A stretch of 32,756 nucleotides of DNA from Sandaracinobacteroides sp031425455. Its GTDB lineage: Bacteria; Pseudomonadota; Alphaproteobacteria; Sphingomonadales; Sphingomonadaceae. The DNA lies in the NCBI GenBank assembly GCA_031425455.1, contig JANPJJ010000182.1, positions 1-32,756 of the forward strand. The letters run 5' to 3'. Both the position numbers and the translations under genes were made by a program. The notes under the pieces were generated by a model. It saw only the letters and a list, made by a program, of their open reading frames with translations, was not told the DNA's origin and searched no databases. This document shows positions 16,678 to 23,963 of this stretch, piece by piece (position 1 is the first letter of the stretch; every line of letters begins with the position of its first letter).

Positions 16678-17799
16678 TCAGGCCTCCTTCGCGGTGGCAT
16701 AGGCCCAGTCGAGCCAGGGGATCAGGGCGTCGATGTCGGCCGTGTCGACCGTGGCACCGCACCAGATCCGCAAGCTCGGCGGCGCATCGCGATAGCCGTT
16801 GATGTCATAGGCGACGCGCTCCTTCTCGAGGATGGCCGCCATCGCCTTGGGCAGGTCGGCCGGTCCGTCGATGCGGATGCACACCGACGTGTTGGAGCGG
16901 GTGGCAGGATCGACGGCAAGGTTGGTCGCCCAGGGCGTCCGGTCCATCCAGCCCTGCAGCGCCGCCGCATTGGCGTCGGCGCGCGCATGCAGCGCCGTCA
17001 GCCCGCCCAGCCCGTCCGCCCAGCGCAGCGCGTCGAGATAGTCTTCCACCGCCAGCATCGAAGGCGTGTTGATCGTCTCGCCCTCGAACAGCCCCTCGAT
17101 CAGCTTCCCGCCTTTCGTCATGCGGAAGATCTTGGGCAGCGGCCAGGCCGGCGCATAGCTCTCCAGCCGTTCGACCGCGCGCGGGCCCAGGATCAGGATG
17201 CCGTGCGCGCCTTCGCCGCCCAGCACCTTCTGCCAGCTGAACGTCACCACATCCAGTTTCTCGAACGGCAGCGGTTGCGCGAACGCGGCGCTGGTGGCGT
17301 CGCACAGCGTCAGCCCTTCGCGGGTATCTGAAATCCAGTCGCCATTCGGCACTTTCACGCCCGAGGTGGTGCCGTTCCAGGTGAACAGAATATCGCTGCC
17401 CTGATCCACCATCGACAAATCGGGGAGCACGCCATAGTCGGCCTTCACCACGGCAGGGTTCAGCTTCAGCTGCTTGACGGCATCCGTCACCCAGCCCTCG
17501 CCGAAGCTTTCCCAGGCGATCGCAGTGACGGGGCGGGCGCCCAGCAGGCTCCACATCGCCATCTCATAGGCGCCGGTGTCCGACGCAGGCACGATCGCAA
17601 TCCGGTGCGTGTCCGGCACCTGCAACACGGCACGGGTCCGGTCGATCGCCCCCTTCAGGCGCGACTTGCCGATCTTCGCGCGGTGCGAACGGCCCAGGCT
17701 GTCGGTCGGGAGGGTGGCGAGATCGTAGCCAGGACGCTTTGCACAAGGTCCGGACGAAAAATGCGCACGCCGGGGGCGTGTTGTGGGTTCGGCAGTCAT
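16678..17799 (-). CDS. serC: Phosphoserine aminotransferase
   Basis: The 373-residue PLP enzyme converts phosphohydroxypyruvate and glutamate to phosphoserine, the second step of serine synthesis. Landmarks are HFSSGPCAKRPGY at the N-terminus, the GRSHRAKIGKSRL loop, VPASDTGAYEMAMW, FTWNGTTSGVKVPNGDW, and the PLP Lys in SWQKVLGGEGAHG. This matches the alphaproteobacterial/archaeal-like SerC subgroup of about 370-390 residues. It is the first gene of the minus-strand run serC-serA-hisZ-purA. A hairpin that includes the Shine-Dalgarno bases lies directly upstream (separate entry), consistent with post-transcriptional control. Confidence 0.96.
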   Translation of the reverse strand: MTAEPTTRPRRAHFSSGPCAKRPGYDLATLPTDSLGRSHRAKIGKSRLKGAIDRTRAVLQVPDTHRIAIVPASDTGAYEMAMWSLLGARPVTAIAWESFGEGWVTDAVKQLKLNPAVVKADYGVLPDLSMVDQGSDILFTWNGTTSGVKVPNGDWISDTREGLTLCDATSAAFAQPLPFEKLDVVTFSWQKVLGGEGAHGILILGPRAVERLESYAPAWPLPKIFRMTKGGKLIEGLFEGETINTPSMLAVEDYLDALRWADGLGGLTALHARADANAAALQGWMDRTPWATNLAVDPATRSNTSVCIRIDGPADLPKAMAAILEKERVAYDINGYRDAPPSLRIWCGATVDTADIDALIPWLDWAYATAKEA

Positions 17800-17802
17800 A
17801 TT

Positions 17803-17842
17803 CTCTCCTCACAGAGAGCGCGCGCCGCGTTGGGACGGCGTG
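17803..17842 (-). promoter_or_regulatory. Tandem-hairpin 5' leader of serC, candidate serC RNA motif
   Basis: Reading toward serC, a 7-bp stem (17836-17842 with 17821-17827, one wobble, 8-base loop) is followed by a 5-bp stem (17814-17818 with 17803-17807, 6-base loop). The second hairpin contains the GGAGAG ribosome site just before the ATG. A conserved structured element of this kind, the serC motif, is known upstream of alphaproteobacterial serC genes. I judge the match from position and layout only, without a covariance-model score. Confidence 0.5.
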
Positions 17843-17947
17843 GCCCGCCGCCGCTCATAGTGGCGTTTGGTAGGCGGTCAAGCGAAACCGGCCGGCGTGC
17901 CGGCAGGGGATGACTTTACGCTGCGGCCTCGCTACGTCCCCCTTCCC

Positions 17948-18856
17948 ATGCAAACGCCCCCTTCCGCAGCTCAGACGCCCGCCGCCCACACGCCCACCGG
18001 CCACACCCCGGACCGGCCGTTCCTTTCCGCCCGCGAAGAGGCCGTGGTCGCCAACCAGCCCACCACCTCGCCGCAGACCGAGGATCCGGCCTATCGGCTC
18101 GCCTTTCAGGACAAGGACTTCCTGCTCCGTGAGGAATTGCGTCCGGTGCGCTTCCAGCTGGAGCTGCTGAAGCCCGAGCTGCTGCTGGCCGAAGCCGGGA
18201 TCAAGTCCACGTTCGTCTTCTACGGCTCGGCCCGCATCCCGGCGCCGGATCAGGTCGAGACACTGAGGGCCAATGCCGACAGCCCGCAACGTTCGGCCGT
18301 CGTCGAGCGGCTGGCGGCCAAGGCGCGCTATTACGAAGAGGCCCGGCGCCTCGCCTGGCTGGCCTCACGCCAGCCCTGCGCCGACGGCGATGACCGCGAC
18401 CTCGTGGTCTGTTCGGGCGGCGGCCCCTCCATCATGGAAGCCGCCAACCGCGGCGCCGCCGATGCCGGGGCGCCGTCGATCGGGCTCAACATCGTGCTCG
18501 AGCACGAGCAGCTTCCCAACGCCTGGGTCACGCCCGGCCTCAGCTTCCAGTTCCATTATTTCGCGCTGCGCAAGATGCACTTCCTGATGCGCGCCCGCGC
18601 CGTTGCCGTGTTTCCGGGCGGCTTCGGCACCTTCGACGAGCTGTTCGAGCTGTTGACGCTGGTGCAGACCGGCAAGATGGCGCCGATCCCGATCCTGCTG
18701 TTCGGCCGCAGCTTCTGGGAAAAGGTCGTCGATTTCCAGGCGCTGGCATACGAAGGCGTGATCGCACCCGACGATCTCGGACTGTTCCACATGGTCGAGA
18801 CCGCAGACGAAGCCTGGGCCATCGTCTGCGAGAAGGTGAGAACCGCCGCGGCCTGA
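17948..18856 (+). CDS. LOG-family protein (nucleotide 5'-monophosphate phosphoribohydrolase-like)
   Basis: The 302-residue product has the Rossmann-type LOG fold signature PGGFGTFDELFE (PGGxGTxxE) at about residue 220, preceded by VCSGGGPSIMEAANRGAADAG and GLNIVLEHEQ. Small LOG proteins release free base from cytokinin or AMP-like nucleotides; this is the longer bacterial form with about 90 extra N-terminal residues, including a Pro/Thr-rich start (about 1-30). The older label 'lysine decarboxylase' for this family is not supported by any such active site. I chose ATG 17948; a TTG at 17867 is in frame but would run into the serC leader region. It is divergent from serC. Its substrate in this organism is unknown. 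Confidence 0.85.
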   Translation: MQTPPSAAQTPAAHTPTGHTPDRPFLSAREEAVVANQPTTSPQTEDPAYRLAFQDKDFLLREELRPVRFQLELLKPELLLAEAGIKSTFVFYGSARIPAPDQVETLRANADSPQRSAVVERLAAKARYYEEARRLAWLASRQPCADGDDRDLVVCSGGGPSIMEAANRGAADAGAPSIGLNIVLEHEQLPNAWVTPGLSFQFHYFALRKMHFLMRARAVAVFPGGFGTFDELFELLTLVQTGKMAPIPILLFGRSFWEKVVDFQALAYEGVIAPDDLGLFHMVETADEAWAIVCEKVRTAAA

Positions 18857-18874
18857 GCCGCCTCGGCCCTCCCA

Positions 18875-19531
18875 CTAACTGGTCGGCGTGGTCGCCGCGT
18901 TGGAAGGTGCTGTCGCCGCCGTGCCGGTTGCGGCGGGCGCCTCGGCAGCCGCCGGTTCCGGCGCGGCCGTCTCGGCAGCCGTTGCCTCGGTCGCGGCCGC
19001 CGGCATCGGCAGCGGCTTGTCGCTCTTGGCGTTCAGATAGGCCAGCAGATTGGCCCGGTCTTCCGGCTTGCTGATCCCGGCGAAGCTCATCTTGTTCCCT
19101 GGCAGGTATTTTTTCGGGTTGGCCAGCCAGGCGCCCAAACCCTCCCAGTCCCACACCTTGCCCTTGGTTTCGGCCAGCGCCGCCGAATAGGCGAAGCCGG
19201 GCGTGTGGGCATGAACATTGCCCACGATGCCGTACAGGTTCGGCCCGATGCCCGCAGCGCCGCCCTTTTCAATCGTGTGGCACGATGCGCACTTCTTGAA
19301 CTGCGCCTCGCCCTTGGTGACATCCGCCGATGCCATATACAGCGCCATCGGCTTTTCGGCTTCCGCCGCCGGGCCGGCGCTGGCCTCGGCCTCCACGCCT
19401 TCCACCACATAGGCCGGCGTCTTGGGCAGGTGCACCGGGAACATGTAGCCGGTCAGGATCGACAGGCCGAGCACCGATATGGCCGCCGCCAGCACCCAGC
19501 CGGCAATCTTGTTCCACTCGTAGCTGTCCAC
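18875..19531 (-). CDS. Membrane-anchored cytochrome c family protein (CycM-like)
   Basis: The 218-residue protein has one N-terminal membrane anchor (about residues 7-27), a linker, then a class I cytochrome c domain with heme site CASCH, the GIGPNLYGIVG segment, and PGNKMSFAG carrying the probable axial Met. The domain is followed by about 40 residues rich in Ala, Thr, Pro and Glu. This fits membrane-bound cytochrome c (CycM or c552 type) that passes electrons from complex III to an aa3-type oxidase at the periplasmic face. I set the start at GTG 19531, with GGAGAG 9 bases upstream, because it gives the family N-terminus; the longer frame upstream is Arg-rich shadow. It is convergent with the LOG gene and divergent from pheA. 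Confidence 0.9.
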   Translation of the reverse strand: MDSYEWNKIAGWVLAAAISVLGLSILTGYMFPVHLPKTPAYVVEGVEAEASAGPAAEAEKPMALYMASADVTKGEAQFKKCASCHTIEKGGAAGIGPNLYGIVGNVHAHTPGFAYSAALAETKGKVWDWEGLGAWLANPKKYLPGNKMSFAGISKPEDRANLLAYLNAKSDKPLPMPAAATEATAAETAAPEPAAAEAPAATGTAATAPSNAATTPTS

Positions 19532-19678
19532 GTGCCCTGCTCTCCAGAAAGATGCGCAAGCCGGATCGGGCAGGCGGCAGCGCCTCCCGTGGCTGGGGCG
19601 CCTCATAGAAACCGGCGGGCGGATTGGCAATGGTGCCGCCGCCACCGCATTGCCGCAGCCCCGATGCGCCCGCCCCGC

Positions 19679-19733
19679 GACCGCTTCGCCCCCGCTTCGC
19701 GACCGCTTCGCCCCCGCTTCGCCCCCGCTTCGC
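19679..19733. repeat. Five-unit 11-nt tandem repeat between cycM and pheA
   Basis: Five perfect 11-base units lie head to tail: GACCGCTTCGC, CCCCGCTTCGC, GACCGCTTCGC, CCCCGCTTCGC, CCCCGCTTCGC. Nine bases are constant and the first two alternate GA/CC. The array lies in the 240-bp divergent region, about 40 bp before the pheA start and 150 bp from the cytochrome start. An 11-nt period does not preserve a reading frame, so it is not a coding repeat. It is either slippage of a GC-rich repeat or a row of binding sites spaced about one helical turn apart. Confidence 0.85.
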
Positions 19734-19771
19734 ATTGACCGGCGCGGCCGGGTGCGCCAAGCGGCGCCACC

Positions 19772-20680
19772 ATGCAGAGCTATCCCCCCCCGGCCCAGCT
19801 TCTGGTCGACGAGATGCGCGCTCGCGCCGCCGCCGATCCAGCCCGCGCGGCCGCGTTCCAGGGCGCGCCCGGCGCCTATTCGCACCAGGCCGTGCGCGAA
19901 GCCGTGCCGGATCGGCTGCCGCTGCCCTGCTTCAGTTTCGAGGATGCGCTGGATGCGGTGAACGAGGGCAGGGCGGGCATCGCCGTGATCCCGGTGGAGA
20001 ACAGCCTGCACGGCCGGGTGGCCGACGTTCACTTCCTGCTGCCCGAATCAGGGCTGTTCGTGGTCGGCGAACATTATGTAAAGGTCGAACATTGCCTGCT
20101 CGGCGCTGCGGGCGCGACGCTTGCCGACGTCTGCGAGGTCACGTCGCATCCGCAGGCGCTGGGCCAGTGCCGAAAGCGCACCCGGGCGATGGGGTTGGTG
20201 CCGGTCGGCTTTGCCGATACCGCGTCGGCTGCGGCCGCCGTCGCACATGGCGGCAACCGCGCGCTTGCCGCGATCGCCTCGCAGCTTGCGGGGGAGCTCT
20301 ACGGCTGCAGCCTGCTGCAGGAGGGCATGCAGGACGCCGATCACAACCGCACCCGCTTCCTGCTGCTCGCGCGCGAGCCGGTGGACGTGTCCGCCGCGAA
20401 CGGCCGCTTCAAGACCACCCTCACATTCGAGGTGAAGAGCGTTCCCGGCGCGCTGTTCAAGGCGCTCGGCGGCTTCGCCACCAACGCCATCAACCTCACC
20501 CGGCTTGAAAGCCATCTGCGCGGCGGCGGCTTCGTGGCGGCCGAGTTCCTGATCGATATCGAGGGGCAGGCGTCCGACCCGGCAGTCGCGCGCGCGCTGG
20601 AGGAACTTCAGTTCCACTCCAAATGGGTTCGCCTGCTCGGAAGCTATCCGATGGTCCCGCCCGAGATCGCAGCGCCTTAA
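19772..20680 (+). CDS. pheA: Prephenate dehydratase
   Basis: The 302-residue enzyme is the monofunctional form without chorismate mutase. The catalytic domain starts near residue 29 (FQGAPGAYSHQAV) and contains VIPVENSLHGRVAD, TSHPQALGQC and NRTRFLLLAREP, the Thr-Arg-Phe catalytic region. The C-terminal ACT domain (about 210-295, VPGALFKALGGFATNAINLTRLES) would bind phenylalanine for feedback control; the usual ESRP is LESH here. It turns prephenate to phenylpyruvate in phenylalanine synthesis. It lies downstream of the 11-nt repeat array and 57 bp before the GGDEF/EAL gene. Confidence 0.95.
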   Translation: MQSYPPPAQLLVDEMRARAAADPARAAAFQGAPGAYSHQAVREAVPDRLPLPCFSFEDALDAVNEGRAGIAVIPVENSLHGRVADVHFLLPESGLFVVGEHYVKVEHCLLGAAGATLADVCEVTSHPQALGQCRKRTRAMGLVPVGFADTASAAAAVAHGGNRALAAIASQLAGELYGCSLLQEGMQDADHNRTRFLLLAREPVDVSAANGRFKTTLTFEVKSVPGALFKALGGFATNAINLTRLESHLRGGGFVAAEFLIDIEGQASDPAVARALEELQFHSKWVRLLGSYPMVPPEIAAP

Positions 20681-20685
20681 GCGCG

Positions 20686-20729
20686 CCCGTCCCCGGCCGT
20701 TCACGATGCTGAAGATGCATCGGGACGGG
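20686..20729 (+). other. Inverted repeat between pheA and the GGDEF/EAL gene
   Basis: An 8-bp outer stem (20686-20693 with 20722-20729) encloses an inner 5-bp stem (20705-20709 with 20717-20721). It starts 6 bases after the pheA stop and ends 8 bases before the next ATG. There is no T-run, so it is not a plain terminator. It includes the GGGACGGG that might serve as a weak ribosome site for the next gene. Confidence 0.5.
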
Positions 20730-20737
20730 ATCGACTG

Positions 20738-23197
20738 ATGGCGATGATGTTCAAGCCGCCGGTGGCCGTCGAGACCCAGGCGAGCTGGCGCGACCTGCTC
20801 CGCCTCGGCCCGGAGGACGATCCGTTCTGGCAGCGGGTGCGGTTGGCGCAGCTTTCGTTCCTGGAACGCTATCTGCCCATGAACGTGCCCATCGCGCTGG
20901 TGAACGGTGCGATCGTGCTGGGCTCGATCGCGGAGGATGTCGACACCTGGGTCCTGGTCTACTGGGCAGCCACGCAGACGCTGTCGATAATGTTCGCCAT
21001 ATGGTCCGGCTGGCGCAAGTCGAAGGCGCCCCCGCCGGTCGCCGCGCGCCGGGCGGAGTCGGTGCAGGCGCTGGCGCAACTGTTCATCGTCGGCTCGGGT
21101 TGGGCCCTCCTGTTCATGCAGGCATTGGCGCGAGCCGACCCGCAGGACGCCATGCTGGTGGTCGCGATGACGATGGCCGGGGTCGGCTGCCTCGCCTTCG
21201 CCACGGCCCCCTGGCCGCTCGGCTCGGTGGCGATGTCGGGCGTGGTCGCGGCCGGCACGCTCGCCGGACTGTTTGCCAACGATTGGGGCGATGCCTGGAT
21301 GGTGGCCGGGGTGATGGTCAGTTTCATCCTGTTCATCGCGCGCGGCAATCTTCTCACCACCAACGCTTTTCTCACCCGGATGCGCCTGGCCGAGCGCCTG
21401 CAGCAGCAGGAGGAGGTCGTACGCCTGCTGCTCAACGAATATGAGGAGAATGGCAGCGAGTGGCTGTTCGAGTTCGACGCCGACGGCACGGTCACTTTCG
21501 TGTCCAGCCGCTTCGCCGAAGCGGTCGGGCTGCCGGTGGAGAACACCGTCGGCCAGAAATGGATGGCCGCGCTCACAGACCCCGAAACGTCGCAGCCGCT
21601 GATCGACGCCGTGGCAGCCGGCCAACCCTATCGCAACATGTTGCTGAAGCTCGACATCGCCGGCGACCTGCGCTGGTGGCAGCTTTCCGGCACGCCCAAG
21701 TTCGACGCCGCAGGCCGCCTGACCGGCTACCGCGGCGTCGGCTCCGACGTGACCGAGCGGCAGCGCTCGGCCGAACGCATCGCCGAGCTTGCGACCTTCG
21801 ATGCGCTGACCGGCCTGGTGAACCGGCGCATCATCAACCAGGCGCTCGCAGACGGGCTCGCCTCCGACACGGGCATCGCCCTGCTGTTCGTCGATCTGGA
21901 CCGGTTCAAGGCCGTGAACGACAGCCTGGGGCATGGCGCCGGAGACCGGCTGCTTGCCGAAGTGGCGCTGCGTCTGCGCGAGGTGGTCTCCGAAGAGGTC
22001 GGCGCCCGCGGGCTGGTCGGCCGGCTGGGCGGCGACGAATTCGCCGTGGTGTTCCCAGATGCCGATCTCGATCGCGCCTTCACGCTCGGCGAGGCCATCA
22101 TCACCAGCCTGTCCCGGCCCTACGCGCTTGGCGGCAAACAGGCGATGATCGGGGCCAGCGTCGGCCTGGCGCTCGGCCCGCTCGATGGTGGAACGGTCGA
22201 GGAACTCATGCGCGCCGCCGACCTTGCGCTCTATGACGTGAAGGGGAAAGGGCGGGGCAGCGTGCGCCACTACGACCGCGCCATGCACAGGGCGACCGAA
22301 GACCGCCGCTCGCTGGAGCTCGACCTTCGCAGCGCCCAGTCCCAGGGCCAGCTCCGCCTCGCCTTCCAGCCCGTGGTCGATGCCATCGACGAGCGCGTGG
22401 TCGGCTTCGAGGCGCTGATGCGCTGGCGCCACCCCGAGCGGGGCGAAATCCCGCCCGCCATCTTCATCCCCATCGCCGAGGAAGCCGGGCTGATCGGCGG
22501 CCTGGGCGCCTGGGCCTTGAACGAGGCGTGCCGGGTGGCGTCGGGCTGGCCCGCCACCATCAAGCTCGCGGTCAATCTCTCCCCGCTCCAGTTCGACGAT
22601 CCCGGCCTGGTCGATCTCGTCCGGCAGACGCTGGCGCGCTGGCGCATCCCGCCCCAGCGCCTGGAGCTGGAGCTGACCGAGAGCCTGTTCCTCGACGAGC
22701 GCCAGCAAACCAGCGCCATGCTCGATGCGCTCCGCGCCATGGGCATCGGCTTCGCGCTCGACGATTTCGGCACCGGCTATTCCTCGCTCGGCTATCTGCA
22801 GAAAATCGCGTTCAGCCGGATCAAGATCGATCGCAGCTTCGTGCAGAAAAGCGTGGCGGACGGCGGGGAATCCATCGCGATCATCCAGGCCATCGTCGCC
22901 CTTGCAGACCGGCTCGGGATGGAGACGACGGCGGAAGGCACCGAGACCCGGGCCGAATTCGAAGCGATGCGCCGCCTCGGCTGCGCCCAGGTGCAGGGCT
23001 ATTATTTCGGCAGGCCGATGCCGGCCGAGGATGCCGCCCGCCTGCTCGATCGGTCTCGCCCGCTGGTCCAGCTGGCCGAACTCATGCCGGCGCCGATCCT
23101 GCCCACTGCTGCAGCAGCCAATGGGCAATGGCCAAAGGGGGTGGCGCGCTCCAGGCGCCTTCGCCCCGCAGCACAGCCTGCACTTCCGCCCGGCTGA
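20738..23197 (+). CDS. Membrane-bound PAS-GGDEF-EAL cyclic-di-GMP protein
   Basis: The 819-residue protein has about five or six membrane segments in residues 45-205, then a coiled linker (RLAERLQQQEEVVRLLL), a PAS domain (about 230-345, with a TERQRSAERIAEL linker), a GGDEF domain (GGDEF at 431-435, intact) and an EAL domain (EAL at 558-560, with DDFGTGYSSLGYL and a LELTES motif). Both catalytic signatures look intact, so either diguanylate cyclase or phosphodiesterase activity, or both, are possible. The signal would be sensed by the membrane part or PAS domain. The last 38 codons overlap the end of nudC on the other strand and give a basic, Ala/Pro-rich tail beyond the EAL fold. ATG 20738 is used; ATG 20744 or 20747 are alternatives. 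Confidence 0.95.
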   Translation: MAMMFKPPVAVETQASWRDLLRLGPEDDPFWQRVRLAQLSFLERYLPMNVPIALVNGAIVLGSIAEDVDTWVLVYWAATQTLSIMFAIWSGWRKSKAPPPVAARRAESVQALAQLFIVGSGWALLFMQALARADPQDAMLVVAMTMAGVGCLAFATAPWPLGSVAMSGVVAAGTLAGLFANDWGDAWMVAGVMVSFILFIARGNLLTTNAFLTRMRLAERLQQQEEVVRLLLNEYEENGSEWLFEFDADGTVTFVSSRFAEAVGLPVENTVGQKWMAALTDPETSQPLIDAVAAGQPYRNMLLKLDIAGDLRWWQLSGTPKFDAAGRLTGYRGVGSDVTERQRSAERIAELATFDALTGLVNRRIINQALADGLASDTGIALLFVDLDRFKAVNDSLGHGAGDRLLAEVALRLREVVSEEVGARGLVGRLGGDEFAVVFPDADLDRAFTLGEAIITSLSRPYALGGKQAMIGASVGLALGPLDGGTVEELMRAADLALYDVKGKGRGSVRHYDRAMHRATEDRRSLELDLRSAQSQGQLRLAFQPVVDAIDERVVGFEALMRWRHPERGEIPPAIFIPIAEEAGLIGGLGAWALNEACRVASGWPATIKLAVNLSPLQFDDPGLVDLVRQTLARWRIPPQRLELELTESLFLDERQQTSAMLDALRAMGIGFALDDFGTGYSSLGYLQKIAFSRIKIDRSFVQKSVADGGESIAIIQAIVALADRLGMETTAEGTETRAEFEAMRRLGCAQVQGYYFGRPMPAEDAARLLDRSRPLVQLAELMPAPILPTAAAANGQWPKGVARSRRLRPAAQPALPPG

Positions 23198-23963
23198 CCC
23201 AGCGGGCTTCGGAAATCTCGCTCTCGTCCAGCGCCAGCTCGAACCCTTCCGCAGTGGCAAATGCGCCCATCATCAGACTGGAAGGGAAGGGCCAGGGCTG
23301 GCTGGCGCCGTATCGCACCGAATGCACCCGGATTCCGGCCTCCTCGTAAAGCTCGCGCGCCACCGCCTCCTCCAGCGATTCGCCAGGCTCGACGAACCCC
23401 GCCAAGGCCGAGAAGAAGCCGGCCGGGAACTTCGGGCCGCGTCCCACCAATGCCATGCCGTCCTTTTCGGCAAGCATGATGACGACGGGATCGACCCGCG
23501 GGAAATGTTCGGTGCCGCAATTGTCGCACTGCCGGCTGTAGCCCGCCTTCTCCACGCGGGTCGGGGCCCCACAATTTGCGCAGAAGCCGTGGCGCCGGTG
23601 CCAGTTCAGCACGGATCGCGCCTGCGCCACGATCGCAGCGCGGCCGTCGGCCAGCAGCATACCGGCATGCCGCGCATCGGTCGCAGTGGCGGGCAGGTCG
23701 TCGTCGGGCTTGCCGTCGATCGCGAAGCGCGGTTCGCCGTCGGCATCCAGCCCCAGGAACAGGCCGAGACCTTCAGGGCATTCGCTGCGCCGGGCCCAGA
23801 ACAGCTCGGCCCCCCCGTCCGCCATCAGCGGCTTCAGATCGTCGAAGATCAGGAACCGTGCACTCGGATGCATTCGCGCGGCCTGGATCGCGGCGGTGTC
23901 GCGGCGCAGATGGTCGGCCCGGTCCAGCGGACCGCCGGTAAAGCCCAGCAGGGGTGAGGTCAT
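23082..23963 (-). CDS. nudC: NAD(+) diphosphatase (Nudix)
   Basis: The 293-residue protein has the zinc ribbon CANC...CDNC (Cys128, 131, 146, 149), a complete Nudix box at 189-211 (G5xE7xREUxEExGU), and the SQPWPFPSS motif at 221-229 that is diagnostic of NADH pyrophosphatases. NudC splits NAD(H) to NMN(H) and AMP, and in studied bacteria removes NAD caps from RNA 5' ends. It overlaps the mutY start region by 4 bp in ATGA style, so mutY-nudC is a coupled pair. Its 3' end overlaps the GGDEF/EAL gene antisense by 116 bp, an unusually long convergent overlap. Confidence 0.95.
   Translation of the reverse strand: MTSPLLGFTGGPLDRADHLRRDTAAIQAARMHPSARFLIFDDLKPLMADGGAELFWARRSECPEGLGLFLGLDADGEPRFAIDGKPDDDLPATATDARHAGMLLADGRAAIVAQARSVLNWHRRHGFCANCGAPTRVEKAGYSRQCDNCGTEHFPRVDPVVIMLAEKDGMALVGRGPKFPAGFFSALAGFVEPGESLEEAVARELYEEAGIRVHSVRYGASQPWPFPSSLMMGAFATAEGFELALDESEISEARWVSRAEVQAVLRGEGAWSAPPPLAIAHWLLQQWAGSAPA

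Noticed and set aside
15211..17331. 706-codon plus-strand open frame over serA and serC
   Set aside because: It is a mirror of two well-defined enzymes; His/Arg-rich shadow sequence.
17948..18856. Lysine decarboxylase function for the LOG gene
   Set aside because: The name is historical; PGGxGTxxE marks LOG phosphoribohydrolases, with no PLP decarboxylase motif.
19679..19733. CRISPR array
   Set aside because: The units are 11 bases with no spacers and no cas genes; it is a plain tandem repeat.
19532..20032. Long N-terminal extension of the cytochrome c gene
   Set aside because: The extension is Arg-rich, lies antisense to pheA and over the repeat array, and a good ribosome site precedes GTG 19531.
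20048..23260. 1070-codon open frame on the minus strand opposite pheA and the GGDEF/EAL gene
   Set aside because: Both plus-strand genes have clear catalytic motifs, while this frame has low-complexity composition with no domains.
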